This document shows positions 15,317-24,432 of a stretch of 39,200 nucleotides of DNA, in pieces. A program made the position numbers and the translations under genes. Each line of letters starts with the position of its first letter. The first letter of the stretch is position 1. The notes beneath the pieces were generated by a model that saw only the letters and a program-made list of their open reading frames with translations, had not been told where the DNA came from and made no database searches. Where the stretch lies: the NCBI RefSeq assembly GCF_002412335.2, contig NZ_NXIB02000016.1:1-39200 (forward strand), given 5' to 3'. This stretch comes from Tychonema bourrellyi FEM_GT703 (GTDB lineage Bacteria > Cyanobacteriota > Cyanobacteriia > Cyanobacteriales > Microcoleaceae).

Positions 15317-17152
15317 TTATTCCCAATCAAATTTCCGCCTCAAATAATCCTCTAATTCCTGATTGTAAGGTCTAAAATAATCACTCAACCGATCGCGCAT
15401 CGAATCACTGATAGGCTGATAAGAACCTGGATTAGCATTTTGGTATTCTGGCAATTGATATTCCGGCAAATCTAAAAATTCTAAAACTTGTTTAACAGTT
15501 GTCGCCGCGCCTGCATAAAAATCTTCGCTTCTCAAAATCAACAACTGTTCTTTCGGAAAGAAATCCAGCCAGTTTTTGATAAATTGTATATACCTGCCGC
15601 GAGCTAAATAATTCCCTGGTTCCTCGCCAATAATGTATGCTGGATTTTGAGCCAATCGTGCAATTTCATCGCTAATTGCCCGATCGAACGATCGCACTTC
15701 CCAATTTAACTCAGTCAAGCGGTAGAATTGAGAAATAGCGCGATCGACCGGATTTCGCAAAAGCACCACAAGCTTCACCTCTGGAAACGCGCTGTAGAGA
15801 CGTTCCGGTGCTGCCAGAGAGTCAAAATAGCTCGGACTTGCTTCGCCAGTCAAAAATTGCTCCCCGACTGGCATTGGCGGAAAATGAGCCAAATACCAAT
15901 CAATCCCTCTGTCAAAGTGCCACGAGAAAAAATCCATTTCCTTTTTAATCGGAGTCAAAATTTGCGGGTGTTGAGCTAAATAAGTGTACAGAGAAGTCGT
16001 GCCGCACCGCTGGGAACCAATAATTATAAAATCAGGAACTTTTACTGTATTTTGTAGCACAGGCATCTTGCCTGTGTCTTGTGTATTTTGTGGCACTGGC
16101 ATCTTGCCTGTGTCCTTACTGATAATAGCTCCAAAAGTTTGCTGATAACTAACAGTTTGATAGCAGCAAATTGCCTCCTCAATTTTGCCTTGTCTCGTCA
16201 AAGCTTCCCCCAAATTCAAATAAGGCCAAAAAGCCTCCGGTTGAGCTTCCACAACTCCGCGATACAAACTCGCGACTTCATCCAGCTTATTTTGCTTAAC
16301 CAAAACTTCCCACAAATTGTAATAAAACCACCAATAGAAATCGGGATTTATTTCTATTGCTTTCAAGAACGAAGTCGCCGCTTCATCCCACTTTTTTTGA
16401 TGGCTTAAAACAGCACCTAAGTTGTAATAAGACCAGCAATCATCAGGTTTTTGGGCGACAGTTGCGCGACATGAGGCTAAAGCGCGATCGCACTTTTCTT
16501 GTTCCTGCAAAAACTCCCCTAATTGCGCCGCCCACATATCACAATTTGGCTCATTTGTCAAGAGTAGTTTAAAAAAGATAATTGCGCTTTTTGGGCGATC
16601 GCACCGTGCTAAACTTCTCCCTAAATCCAAATAAAACTCGCGATTTTCCGGTACAAGTGGCAATTGACATTGTTGAAACACAGAATTCAAATCAGACTCT
16701 GTTTGTCGGAGAACATAACCTAACTTCTCGTAGATTTCCGGCAAATTTCGGTCAATTACAATAGCTTTTAAATACACATTAATCGCTTCATCCCACTTTT
16801 TTAGCTGAATCAAAGCATCGCCTAAATTGCCGAAAGACCAAGCAAAATCCGACTTAAGTTCAATTTCGCAGCGGTAAGCAGCAGCAGCATCCTCCCATTG
16901 TTCTAGCTTGAGCAAAACATCGCCCAAATTGTGATAAGACCACGAAAATTCAGGATTTAACTCAACAGCTTTGTTGTACGCTACGATAGATTCCTCCCAC
17001 CGTTCAAGTTTCACCAAAACATCGCCCAAACAGTGGTAAGACCACGAAAAATCGGGATTCAATTCAACAGCTTTTTGGTACGCAATCACAGCCTCATCAA
17101 ATTTCCCACTTTCTTGCAGGGCATTACCCAAATTATGGTACTCATTATTCAT
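15317..17152 (-). CDS. TPR-repeat sulfotransferase
   Basis: This is a 611-aa protein. About ten TPR units fill residues 1-345, many with an aromatic-rich variant (NPDFSWSYHNLGD, NPDFYWWFYYNLW). A linker made from two palindromic repeats gives TGKMPV-QNT twice. The C-terminal sulfotransferase domain (about residues 375-611) has the PAPS-binding motifs FIIIGSQRCGTTSLYTYL (5'-phosphosulfate loop) and LLRNPVDRAISQFYR (3'-phosphate loop). It should transfer sulfate from PAPS to a glycan or peptide; TPR fusions of this kind recall tyrosylprotein- or glycan-sulfotransferases. The ATG at 17152 has AGGAG and overlaps the end of the upstream gene by eight bases, which signals translational coupling. 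It is the last of the three TPR fusion genes. Confidence 0.88.
   Translation of the reverse strand: MNNEYHNLGNALQESGKFDEAVIAYQKAVELNPDFSWSYHCLGDVLVKLERWEESIVAYNKAVELNPEFSWSYHNLGDVLLKLEQWEDAAAAYRCEIELKSDFAWSFGNLGDALIQLKKWDEAINVYLKAIVIDRNLPEIYEKLGYVLRQTESDLNSVFQQCQLPLVPENREFYLDLGRSLARCDRPKSAIIFFKLLLTNEPNCDMWAAQLGEFLQEQEKCDRALASCRATVAQKPDDCWSYYNLGAVLSHQKKWDEAATSFLKAIEINPDFYWWFYYNLWEVLVKQNKLDEVASLYRGVVEAQPEAFWPYLNLGEALTRQGKIEEAICCYQTVSYQQTFGAIISKDTGKMPVPQNTQDTGKMPVLQNTVKVPDFIIIGSQRCGTTSLYTYLAQHPQILTPIKKEMDFFSWHFDRGIDWYLAHFPPMPVGEQFLTGEASPSYFDSLAAPERLYSAFPEVKLVVLLRNPVDRAISQFYRLTELNWEVRSFDRAISDEIARLAQNPAYIIGEEPGNYLARGRYIQFIKNWLDFFPKEQLLILRSEDFYAGAATTVKQVLEFLDLPEYQLPEYQNANPGSYQPISDSMRDRLSDYFRPYNQELEDYLRRKFDWE
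16057..16114. repeat. Two AACAGGCA-type palindromes inside the sulfotransferase gene
   Basis: GCACAGGCATCTTGCCTGTGTC (two short arms around ATCT) at 16057-16078 and a close copy at 16092-16114 lie in frame in the linker between the TPR and sulfotransferase domains and are translated as TGKMPV peptides. Confidence 0.75.
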
Positions 17153-20100
17153 GCAAAACTCCTGCAAGATTCATTAACTTCTCCAGCGATTTCAAATCCA
17201 ACTGCATATTTTTATGTACAGGTTTTTTAATAATTCCGTCATCAAACAAATCACCAATTAAATAGTAATGTTCCAAGCCGCACAAATTGCTAATCATCCA
17301 ATAACAACTTGGAACATAAATCGGAGAAAAAATCTCAATTATTTTAGTTCCCGGAGAGCAGAAAACTAGATTAGTCAAGCCAGCTCCGTGAGGTGAGATA
17401 ACTACTTTAGCAGCAGCCAGACACGCTGCTTGTTCCGCTACCGACATCGTTTCCAGTTGGACACTACGAAACCCAAATTTTTCTAGGAAACTCATTACTT
17501 CTTTATCGTTGACAATTCGACGATAAGATGCTTGTTCCCGACTGATATAAATTCGTTCTGAATAATCACTTTTTATGGGCTGTTGTTCAGTTAAGAAAGC
17601 TTGTTTAAGATAGTCACATTTCCATTTAGAAACTGCTCCGGCTCCATCATAAGAAATTGACGGTACTATTAATTTATCTGCTGTAATGTGGAGATTACAA
17701 CGACTTTCTAAAATCTTATGTTCGGGAATTCCTAAAGTATTTAAAGTTTCTTTTTGATAGGCAGAATCGCAGGCGTTGACAACAAACTTATCTATGCTTT
17801 CTATTAACCCACTTCTTTGCAAAAGGTCAAATCGAGTCATGACATCAAACATCCAATGAAAATAAGCGGCTCCACCCCAACGTGCTGATAAAAAAGCCAC
17901 ATTTCCATCGATGTGTTCAATGGGAGGCAATTTGTCGGAAGTGATGACTAATTCAGCACAACCCATTGAAATATCACCAACAAGTTTGTTGTCTGAAGTA
18001 ATGACGGCGGTAGTCACGACATCTGCCCAAGCTCGTCCTTTTGGTAGTATAGCGACAAAAGCTTTTCTGGTATGAGTTTGGTTCGCCCAAAATCTGTTGC
18101 TGCTGTCGGTAGTTTTGGAGGCTAATAAGTTGATTTGACTTGCCGGATAGATGTCAATACAAGTAATGTTCGGATTTGACTCTGCTGCAATTGCCAAATC
18201 CTCTGTAAATCCACAATATTTTTGCAATACACTTAATGGTAAGATTTGATTACTGCATTTTGCGCGATCGCTCTCATCGACTTCTCCTTGTTGTTCCAGA
18301 GCATAACCGATATTGTCGTAAACTTCAAACAAATCTGGTTGAATTTGCAGTGCTTGAACTAAATGAGTTATTGCCGGTTCCCACTGCTGTTTGGCAATTA
18401 AAGTTAAACCCAATCCTTCGTAACACCAACAGGATTTTGGTTCCAGATTGATGCCTTTTTCATAAATTGCGATCGCACTTTCTAATTCCCCTTGTTTTCG
18501 GAGAGCATCACCCAACTTTTTGTATAGCCAAATAGTATCCGGCGACAAATCAACAGCACGGCGAAAAGCAGCCGCAGCTTCGGGCCACTTTTCTTGCTCT
18601 TCCAGCACTTCTCCCAAACTATTATATAGCCAACAAAACTCAGGATTCAACTCAACAGCTTTGCGATAAGCAACCTCCGCTTCCCCCCAATTTTCCACCG
18701 CAATCAAAGCCTTACCCAACTTGTCATAAGCCCAACAAAAATCAGGATTCAATTCAATGACTTTGCGGTAAGCAACAGCAGCTTCTTCCAACTGAGCTAG
18801 CTCCATCAACACATCACCCAAACTGCTGTAAGTCCAACAAAAATCGGGATTTAACTCAATTGCTTTGTGGTAAGCAGTAGCAGCATCAGCATATTCCTCA
18901 ATAGCCTGCAAAGTCTCGCCCAAATAGTGGTAAGCCCAACTGAAATTTGGATTCAATTGAATTGCCTGTCTGTAAGCACTGAGAGCTTCGTCGAACAGTT
19001 CTTTTTTTTGCAAAACTTTACCCAACTTGTGGTAAAGTGAGTAGGTTCCTGACTTAATTTTAATTGCTGTTTGATAGCGTGCGATCGCCTCATCCGCATA
19101 ACCCGTATTTGCCGCAATATCCCCCAACTTTTCCCAGCCTTGAGACAAAAGTGCTTGCTCTTCCCCCAATTTTTTATTGTCAGTTTTTTTGACAATCAGT
19201 TGATAGCCTTGATGAACTACTTCTAACTGACTTGCAAACATCTCCAAGAAAAGATTGATGCCGATTTTAGTATCTTGCTCCGGGCTGTCGGGAAACGTAA
19301 ATTCGTAATCATCAAAAATCATCAATCCCCCAACTTTCACCAACCTCCAAGATAAAATTGCATCTTGCAAAACACTGGTGGGTTTGTGACAGCCGTCAAC
19401 ATAAGCAATATCGTAATATTCCGAAGTCAAATTAACTAATAAATCTTGAGAATAGCCTTCTAATTCAATGACTTGCTCTGCTACACCAGTTTTGACAATA
19501 TTACCCTTAAAATCTTGTTGGAAATACAAATCAATGCAAGTAATTTTTGCTGTGGGATGAGTTAAAATATTATCCAATAGCCAGCAAGCCGACATTCCCT
19601 GAAAACTGCCGATTTCCACCACTTGAAATTCTGGCATTCCCTTAAACTGCTGCAAATGTCGCTTCCAAATAGGGATATTGTGAGTGAACCAATCTTGCGT
19701 AAACTGGTAATCTTTCGTCGCACATTCAACCCAACCTCTCAATTCGCTGGCTTTTTGGTGACAGACAATCGCTTCCTCCAATTCGCCTAATTGTGGTAGA
19801 ATGTTTCCTAAATCGTTGTAGGCTTGAGAATCATTCGGGGCGATCGCAATTTTGTGACGATAACTGGCAATTTGTGCATATAACTCCTGCTGTTTCCGGC
19901 GCGCCTCATCCAGTTTAGCGACAACTTCCGCAGCGTTTGGTTCGATTTGCAGCGCCATGCTATAAAAGACGATCGCACCTTCCAACTGTTTCTGGTTAGC
20001 TAAACTATTGCCTAAGTTTAGATAAAACTCCATTCCATCCAACTCAATTCCCAGCAATTTGTGGTATGTTTTTCCATTGGCAAGTACCTCAATACCTTGA

Positions 20101-21236
20101 CAATAACTGAGAATTGTGTTATCTAAACTCGATTCGCTCAGCTTCCGCAAAACATATCCCAATCTTTGATTAATTCCAGTCAAATTCGGCTGAAGCTGAA
20201 TTGCATGGAGATAAGCCGCCACAGCTTGATTCCAAGATTTTTCGCAAGTTAAGGCAATTCCCAAATTGATGTAAAACCAAGGAATACTTGGATTTAATTC
20301 AATCGCTTTGTGGTAACAAATAATAGATTCTTGCCATAGCTTTTTTTGAGCCAAAGCTTCGCCTAAATAATTATAAGCCCAAGCTGAATTGCCGTTAATG
20401 TTAATCGCTTGATGGTAACAGTTAATTGCAGTATCAAACTCGCCCTTTTGCACCAAAACATTGCCCAAACTCAGACAAGCACGAGCGTAATTTGGATTGA
20501 TTTCGATGCTTTTGCGGTGACAGGCGATTGCCCGATCTAATTCTCCTTGAACTGCCCAAGTTTTACCCAAACCGTGGTAAGATTCAAAGGCATTTGGATT
20601 GATTTCAATAGCTTTTCGATAATTGGCGATCGCATCTTCCCATCTTTTTTCACGAAACAGCATTTCCCCCAAATTATGATAAGCTATGGAAAAGGTTGGA
20701 TCGATTTGAATTGCCTGGGAATAACACTCGATCGCGCGATCGAACTTTTCTTGTTCAACTAGATGATTTCCCAGACTGACGTATTCCTCAGCCGTAGCCC
20801 AATTCGGCTCAATCTTAAAAGCTTGATACCAACACTCTGTGGCTGTTTCGCGTTTTTGCAACTGCGTCCAAACTCGCCCTAACTGTCGGTAAGCCTCAGC
20901 AAAGTTCGGTGAGAGGGAAATTGCTTTTTCACAAGCTGCGATCGCCTTTTCCCACTGTTTGAGCTGAGAATATAAACTGCCGAGATTAGCGTAAACTTCT
21001 GGTAAATTGGGATCGCGATCGATCGCAGCTTCATACCACTGCTTAGCTTGCTCGATTTCACCTCGAACCTCCATCACCTTTCCCAGAGTCTGACAAGCTG
21101 TCGCCAAATTCGGCTGAATTCTCAGCGCTGACTCACACGCAGCCACCGCCTCATTTAACCTACCTTCAGCTAAATAAACCTCTGCTTGCTGACTCAAATC
21201 AACGGCTGCTTTTTCCATCTTTTCCATCAAACGCAT
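17145..21236 (-). CDS. Giant TPR-methyltransferase-TPR-glycosyltransferase 61 protein
   Basis: This is a 1363-aa protein. Residues about 1-500 are TPR units. Residues about 510-690 are a class I SAM-dependent methyltransferase (VVEIGSFQGMSACWLL as motif I, ITCIDLYF, IAYVDGCHKPTSVLQDA, GGLMIFDDYE). A second TPR block runs about 695-1000. The rest is a GT61/DUF563-type glycosyltransferase (YFHWMFDVMTRFDLL, ERIYISREQASYRRI, ISPHGAGLTNLVFCSPGTKIIE). The frame is open to a TTG at 21260. ATGs at 21236, 21227 and 21218 are alternatives; 21236 was chosen because TGGAG lies about 12 bases before it, so the start is uncertain. It follows the first TPR-GT61 gene directly and overlaps the sulfotransferase gene, forming one operon. 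It likely builds and methylates a surface glycan or glycosylated protein. Confidence 0.85.
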   Translation of the reverse strand: MRLMEKMEKAAVDLSQQAEVYLAEGRLNEAVAACESALRIQPNLATACQTLGKVMEVRGEIEQAKQWYEAAIDRDPNLPEVYANLGSLYSQLKQWEKAIAACEKAISLSPNFAEAYRQLGRVWTQLQKRETATECWYQAFKIEPNWATAEEYVSLGNHLVEQEKFDRAIECYSQAIQIDPTFSIAYHNLGEMLFREKRWEDAIANYRKAIEINPNAFESYHGLGKTWAVQGELDRAIACHRKSIEINPNYARACLSLGNVLVQKGEFDTAINCYHQAININGNSAWAYNYLGEALAQKKLWQESIICYHKAIELNPSIPWFYINLGIALTCEKSWNQAVAAYLHAIQLQPNLTGINQRLGYVLRKLSESSLDNTILSYCQGIEVLANGKTYHKLLGIELDGMEFYLNLGNSLANQKQLEGAIVFYSMALQIEPNAAEVVAKLDEARRKQQELYAQIASYRHKIAIAPNDSQAYNDLGNILPQLGELEEAIVCHQKASELRGWVECATKDYQFTQDWFTHNIPIWKRHLQQFKGMPEFQVVEIGSFQGMSACWLLDNILTHPTAKITCIDLYFQQDFKGNIVKTGVAEQVIELEGYSQDLLVNLTSEYYDIAYVDGCHKPTSVLQDAILSWRLVKVGGLMIFDDYEFTFPDSPEQDTKIGINLFLEMFASQLEVVHQGYQLIVKKTDNKKLGEEQALLSQGWEKLGDIAANTGYADEAIARYQTAIKIKSGTYSLYHKLGKVLQKKELFDEALSAYRQAIQLNPNFSWAYHYLGETLQAIEEYADAATAYHKAIELNPDFCWTYSSLGDVLMELAQLEEAAVAYRKVIELNPDFCWAYDKLGKALIAVENWGEAEVAYRKAVELNPEFCWLYNSLGEVLEEQEKWPEAAAAFRRAVDLSPDTIWLYKKLGDALRKQGELESAIAIYEKGINLEPKSCWCYEGLGLTLIAKQQWEPAITHLVQALQIQPDLFEVYDNIGYALEQQGEVDESDRAKCSNQILPLSVLQKYCGFTEDLAIAAESNPNITCIDIYPASQINLLASKTTDSSNRFWANQTHTRKAFVAILPKGRAWADVVTTAVITSDNKLVGDISMGCAELVITSDKLPPIEHIDGNVAFLSARWGGAAYFHWMFDVMTRFDLLQRSGLIESIDKFVVNACDSAYQKETLNTLGIPEHKILESRCNLHITADKLIVPSISYDGAGAVSKWKCDYLKQAFLTEQQPIKSDYSERIYISREQASYRRIVNDKEVMSFLEKFGFRSVQLETMSVAEQAACLAAAKVVISPHGAGLTNLVFCSPGTKIIEIFSPIYVPSCYWMISNLCGLEHYYLIGDLFDDGIIKKPVHKNMQLDLKSLEKLMNLAGVLHE

Positions 21237-21260
21237 AATTTCCACAACTCCAGACACCAA

Positions 21261-24074
21261 CTAACCCAAACCAACCACTTCAACCATCCGTTTTAGCGAA
21301 CTCAAGTTCACCAAAATATCCTCTGTAAGCGAATTTTGATACATCAACTGTCTAATAGGATAGCATTCAAAAGCCTCGCCAGTTAAAAAGTAATGTTCCA
21401 ACTGCAAATATTGACTGCTTCCCCAGTAATAATGACTGATATAATGAGGGGACATTAACTCAATTACTTTAGTTCCAGTCTGACAGAAAATCGTATTTGT
21501 CAACCCGCTACCGTGGGCGGCAACTATCACCTCAGCATGATAAAAATAGGCAATTTGCTCCAGCAAAGACATAGATTCAGGTAAAATAGAAACAAAGCCA
21601 AATCCCTCCAATACCTCAACGACATCTGCCTCATTCAAAACTCGTCTATATCTAGCTTTGCTACGGCTGATATAAATCCGTTTTGGATAGTTATAACTAG
21701 GTATAATTCCCTTGAGAAACTCCCGCCTCAAAAAATCGATCGCCCATCCAGAAGGCCAGCCCAAATATCCAGCAAAAGATGGTACAATCAACTCAGTGGC
21801 TTGAATGTGAGGTAGCCGATCGCTCTCCAAGACTTTTTCCTCTGGAATCCCCAGAATCCTGAGACTTTCCCGCTGAAATTGATGCTGACAACTATTCACC
21901 AAAAACCAGTCAATCTCCGTCAAATCCCTACCACTGCGTCGCAGTAATTCAATCCTCGGCAAAACATCCACCATCCAGTGAAAATAGACATTTCCCGACA
22001 AACCAGAAAGCACCGCCACACTACCTTCAATCTGCTTCAAAGGTGGAAATGATTCTAAGTTAAAAACACTATGTTTTCTGACATCATGCCTTTCGCATCC
22101 AGGCAAAAATCCCGGATAATCTCTAGACACATCAGCCAACAAATAGTTATCAGGAGTAATAACTGCGATCGCCTTACAAATCAGCCAATAATTTTCCTGT
22201 GGTACAATCCAAACTCGCCCATCAGGAATTGCAGCAACGAAAGTCTTCGGCGACTCCACGGGTAGCGGTTGAGAGTTAGACAAACGGCAAACTCCCCAAC
22301 CCAAATGTATCGGATCGAACCACTTAGAAAGTCGCTGCAAACACAACCCACAAGTTAAACCACCACAATCGGAATTGGGCATTGGGCATTGGGCATTGGG
22401 CATTGGGCATTGGGCATTGGGAATATTTTCGGTACTTGCTTCTGGTGCATATTTCCAAACTATTTCCACATAATTACCAGCATTTAACTTAGCAGCAACC
22501 AGCCAATCCCACGTCGATAAATAAATACCTTGGGGAAGTTCGATCGCATTTAATGCAAATTCTATACCATGATTTTGTTTCGATAGTTGCGGCTGTGAAT
22601 ACCCATGCGATTGCAACTCTAAAACCTTTTGATAATAATCGAGAGTTCGTTCCAAAGAGCCTTGTCTTTCCAGCACTTTCGCCAACTCAAAATAAACTTG
22701 CGGTTGAGCCGGTTGAATTGCCAAAGCCATGTGGTAAACTAAGATTGCGGCATCTAACCGCTTTTGCTTGACCAAAGAATTGCCTAGTCGCGAGTAAAGC
22801 TCTGTATTTTTCGGCTGAATTTGTAAAGCTTTTTGATAGTAAGCTGTAGCCGCTTCATAGCCGCCGTATTCTGTTAAAGCATTCCCTAAATGCCAGTAAA
22901 TTTCTGCTAAGTTATCGCAAATTTCACCAATTTCCAATTGAAAATCGGGCATCGGGAATTGGGCATCGGGCATCGGGAATTGGAAATTGGTAATCCGTTT
23001 AAATCCGTTAAATCCGTTACATAATCCGTTGCCGAACTTCCTTCCCGTTAATGCTTGCAAAAATCTACCACAAGCTGCGATCGCCTTTGAGAATTCATCA
23101 TCATCATCTTGAGCAAAATTCTGGCTTTCTCCCAAATCGCAGTAAGCCTCAACAAAATCAGGCTTGAGAGCAATCGCTTTGGCAAAATAAGGCAATGCTT
23201 CCGCAATTTTGCCCAAAGCCATCAAAGAAAAGCCAGCGTCTGTATAGCCCGAAATATAGTCAGGATTCAGCTCAACCACGCGATCGAAACAAACAACAGC
23301 CACAGAATGTTCACCCTGTATTTGCCACGCTTTCCCCAGATTGTAATGAGCCAAAACCAGATCTGGCTCTAACTCGATCGCCTTATGGTAAGCTGCGATC
23401 GCCCGATCGGGATTTTTGTCAAGCAAAACCTGACCCAAATTATTATAAAGCGTCGCCCAATCTGGCTTAATTGCGATCGCCCGTTCATAAATTGCGATCG
23501 CCTCTTGTGCCTTTTCCTGCTTAACTAAAACACAGCCCAAATTACTATAGGCCTTCAAATAGTTTGGAGCGATCGCAATTACTTCCTCATAAGCATCAAT
23601 CGCCGCTTCTAACTGATTATTCTCATTCAGCAAAACTCCGAGATTGTAGTAAGCATCAGCATAATTTGGTTTCAGGGCGATCGCATTTCGGTAGCTATCA
23701 ATTGCCGCCGTCAAATTTCCCTGCTTATGAAATACATTGGCGAGATTGTAGTGTAACTCTGCCCAATTGGGTTTAATTTCCAGAACCTGTTGGTAGTGAA
23801 CAACCGCTTCATCCAGCCAATTATACTCACTATATAACAGACCGAGGCAAACATGAGCCCTCACAAACAGCGGTGAAATTTCCAAAGCTTTGAGATAGCT
23901 TCTCCAAGCCTCATTCACATCGCCACCAGCTTCGATAGCTTCTCCCAAAGTCGTGTAAGCAGCCGCCGAATCAGGCTGTAGTTTAATCCATTGGTGACAA
24001 TTTGCGATCGCCTCCGTCCATTTCCCCTGAGCCAAATAGCCCTGGGCCAACCGGATATATTCTTGAATACTCAT
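21261..24074 (-). CDS. TPR-repeat glycosyltransferase 61 family protein
   Basis: This is a 937-aa protein. TPR units at about residues 1-335 (for example AIDSYRNAIALKPNYADAYYNLG) are followed by a repeat-derived insert (about 348-380), more TPR units (about 385-490) and a GT61/DUF563 domain (about 505-937). The GT61 hallmarks YFHWMVDVLPRIELLRRSG, KRIYISRSKARYRRV and VAAHGSGLTNTIFCQTGTKVIEL are all intact. A second heptamer-derived insert (NAQCPMP repeated) interrupts the N-terminal part of the glycosyltransferase region at about 550-568. GT61 enzymes include xylosyl- and GlcNAc-transferases; donor and acceptor here are unknown. It is first in the three-gene TPR train, and its ATG has no evident ribosome site. 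Confidence 0.87.
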   Translation of the reverse strand: MSIQEYIRLAQGYLAQGKWTEAIANCHQWIKLQPDSAAAYTTLGEAIEAGGDVNEAWRSYLKALEISPLFVRAHVCLGLLYSEYNWLDEAVVHYQQVLEIKPNWAELHYNLANVFHKQGNLTAAIDSYRNAIALKPNYADAYYNLGVLLNENNQLEAAIDAYEEVIAIAPNYLKAYSNLGCVLVKQEKAQEAIAIYERAIAIKPDWATLYNNLGQVLLDKNPDRAIAAYHKAIELEPDLVLAHYNLGKAWQIQGEHSVAVVCFDRVVELNPDYISGYTDAGFSLMALGKIAEALPYFAKAIALKPDFVEAYCDLGESQNFAQDDDDEFSKAIAACGRFLQALTGRKFGNGLCNGFNGFKRITNFQFPMPDAQFPMPDFQLEIGEICDNLAEIYWHLGNALTEYGGYEAATAYYQKALQIQPKNTELYSRLGNSLVKQKRLDAAILVYHMALAIQPAQPQVYFELAKVLERQGSLERTLDYYQKVLELQSHGYSQPQLSKQNHGIEFALNAIELPQGIYLSTWDWLVAAKLNAGNYVEIVWKYAPEASTENIPNAQCPMPNAQCPMPNSDCGGLTCGLCLQRLSKWFDPIHLGWGVCRLSNSQPLPVESPKTFVAAIPDGRVWIVPQENYWLICKAIAVITPDNYLLADVSRDYPGFLPGCERHDVRKHSVFNLESFPPLKQIEGSVAVLSGLSGNVYFHWMVDVLPRIELLRRSGRDLTEIDWFLVNSCQHQFQRESLRILGIPEEKVLESDRLPHIQATELIVPSFAGYLGWPSGWAIDFLRREFLKGIIPSYNYPKRIYISRSKARYRRVLNEADVVEVLEGFGFVSILPESMSLLEQIAYFYHAEVIVAAHGSGLTNTIFCQTGTKVIELMSPHYISHYYWGSSQYLQLEHYFLTGEAFECYPIRQLMYQNSLTEDILVNLSSLKRMVEVVGLG
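22371..22424. repeat. In-frame heptamer array inside the TPR-GT61 gene
   Basis: Six or more GGCATTG heptamers are translated on the minus strand as a seven-residue peptide repeat, NAQCPMP. The same repeat type is found between genes at 12240-12272 and 38200-38242. Confidence 0.85.
22934..23030. repeat. In-frame mixed repeat insert inside the TPR-GT61 gene
   Basis: GGGAATTGGGCATC heptamer mixtures followed by AATCCGTT-type repeats (about 97 bp) are translated as NGFNGFKRITNFQFPMPDAQ and similar. They interrupt an otherwise regular TPR array without breaking the frame. Confidence 0.8.
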
Positions 24075-24128
24075 TTTTCGTAACTAGACTTGACGACTGG
24101 AAAAATACACAAATATGTCTTGATTGTG

Positions 24129-24149
24129 GAACAGGCATCCTGCCTGTTC
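24129..24149. repeat. AACAGGCA-type palindromic repeat upstream of the TPR operon
   Basis: GAACAGGCA-TCC-TGCCTGTTC is identical to the core at 6247-6267. It lies about 55 bp before the TPR-GT61 start, so it would be in or near its promoter. Confidence 0.75.
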
Positions 24150-24168
24150 TTGGCTATCTTTTTAGGTC

Positions 24169-24233
24169 TGTAGGGTGCGTCAGCTCGATCGCTTATGAGG
24201 CAAGGGAAACGCTGGGGGCTGACGCACCCTACA
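24169..24233. repeat. 65-bp element with 16-bp perfect inverted ends
   Basis: TGTAGGGTGCGTCAGC and GCTGACGCACCCTACA bound a 33-bp centre containing CGATCG. This is a widespread cyanobacterial palindromic repeat as I recall it. Between 24075 and 24317 I see no gene, only this and the preceding repeat. Confidence 0.75.
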
Positions 24234-24317
24234 ATACTATTTTAAATGCTCCACAGCTTATTATCCGTGCGTTCAGGACTAATAGTATTAAAAATATCAG
24301 AATTCTTTCAATAATAC

Positions 24318-24351
24318 ATAAAAATGTCACCCTGCGCGTGGCAGAGTGACA
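24318..24351 (-). terminator. Rho-independent terminator of the RTX gene
   Basis: On the minus strand TGTCACTCTGC pairs with GCAGGGTGACA (11 bp, one G-T pair) around CACGC and is followed directly by TTTTTAT. It ends the RTX-repeat transcript about 80 bp past the stop codon. Confidence 0.88.
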
Positions 24352-24432
24352 CTTTGATAAACCAAAACTCAAAACTGTGTGGGAACAGCAATTGATCTGC
24401 GATCGATTCCTGTCCCACCATCATCAATTGTT

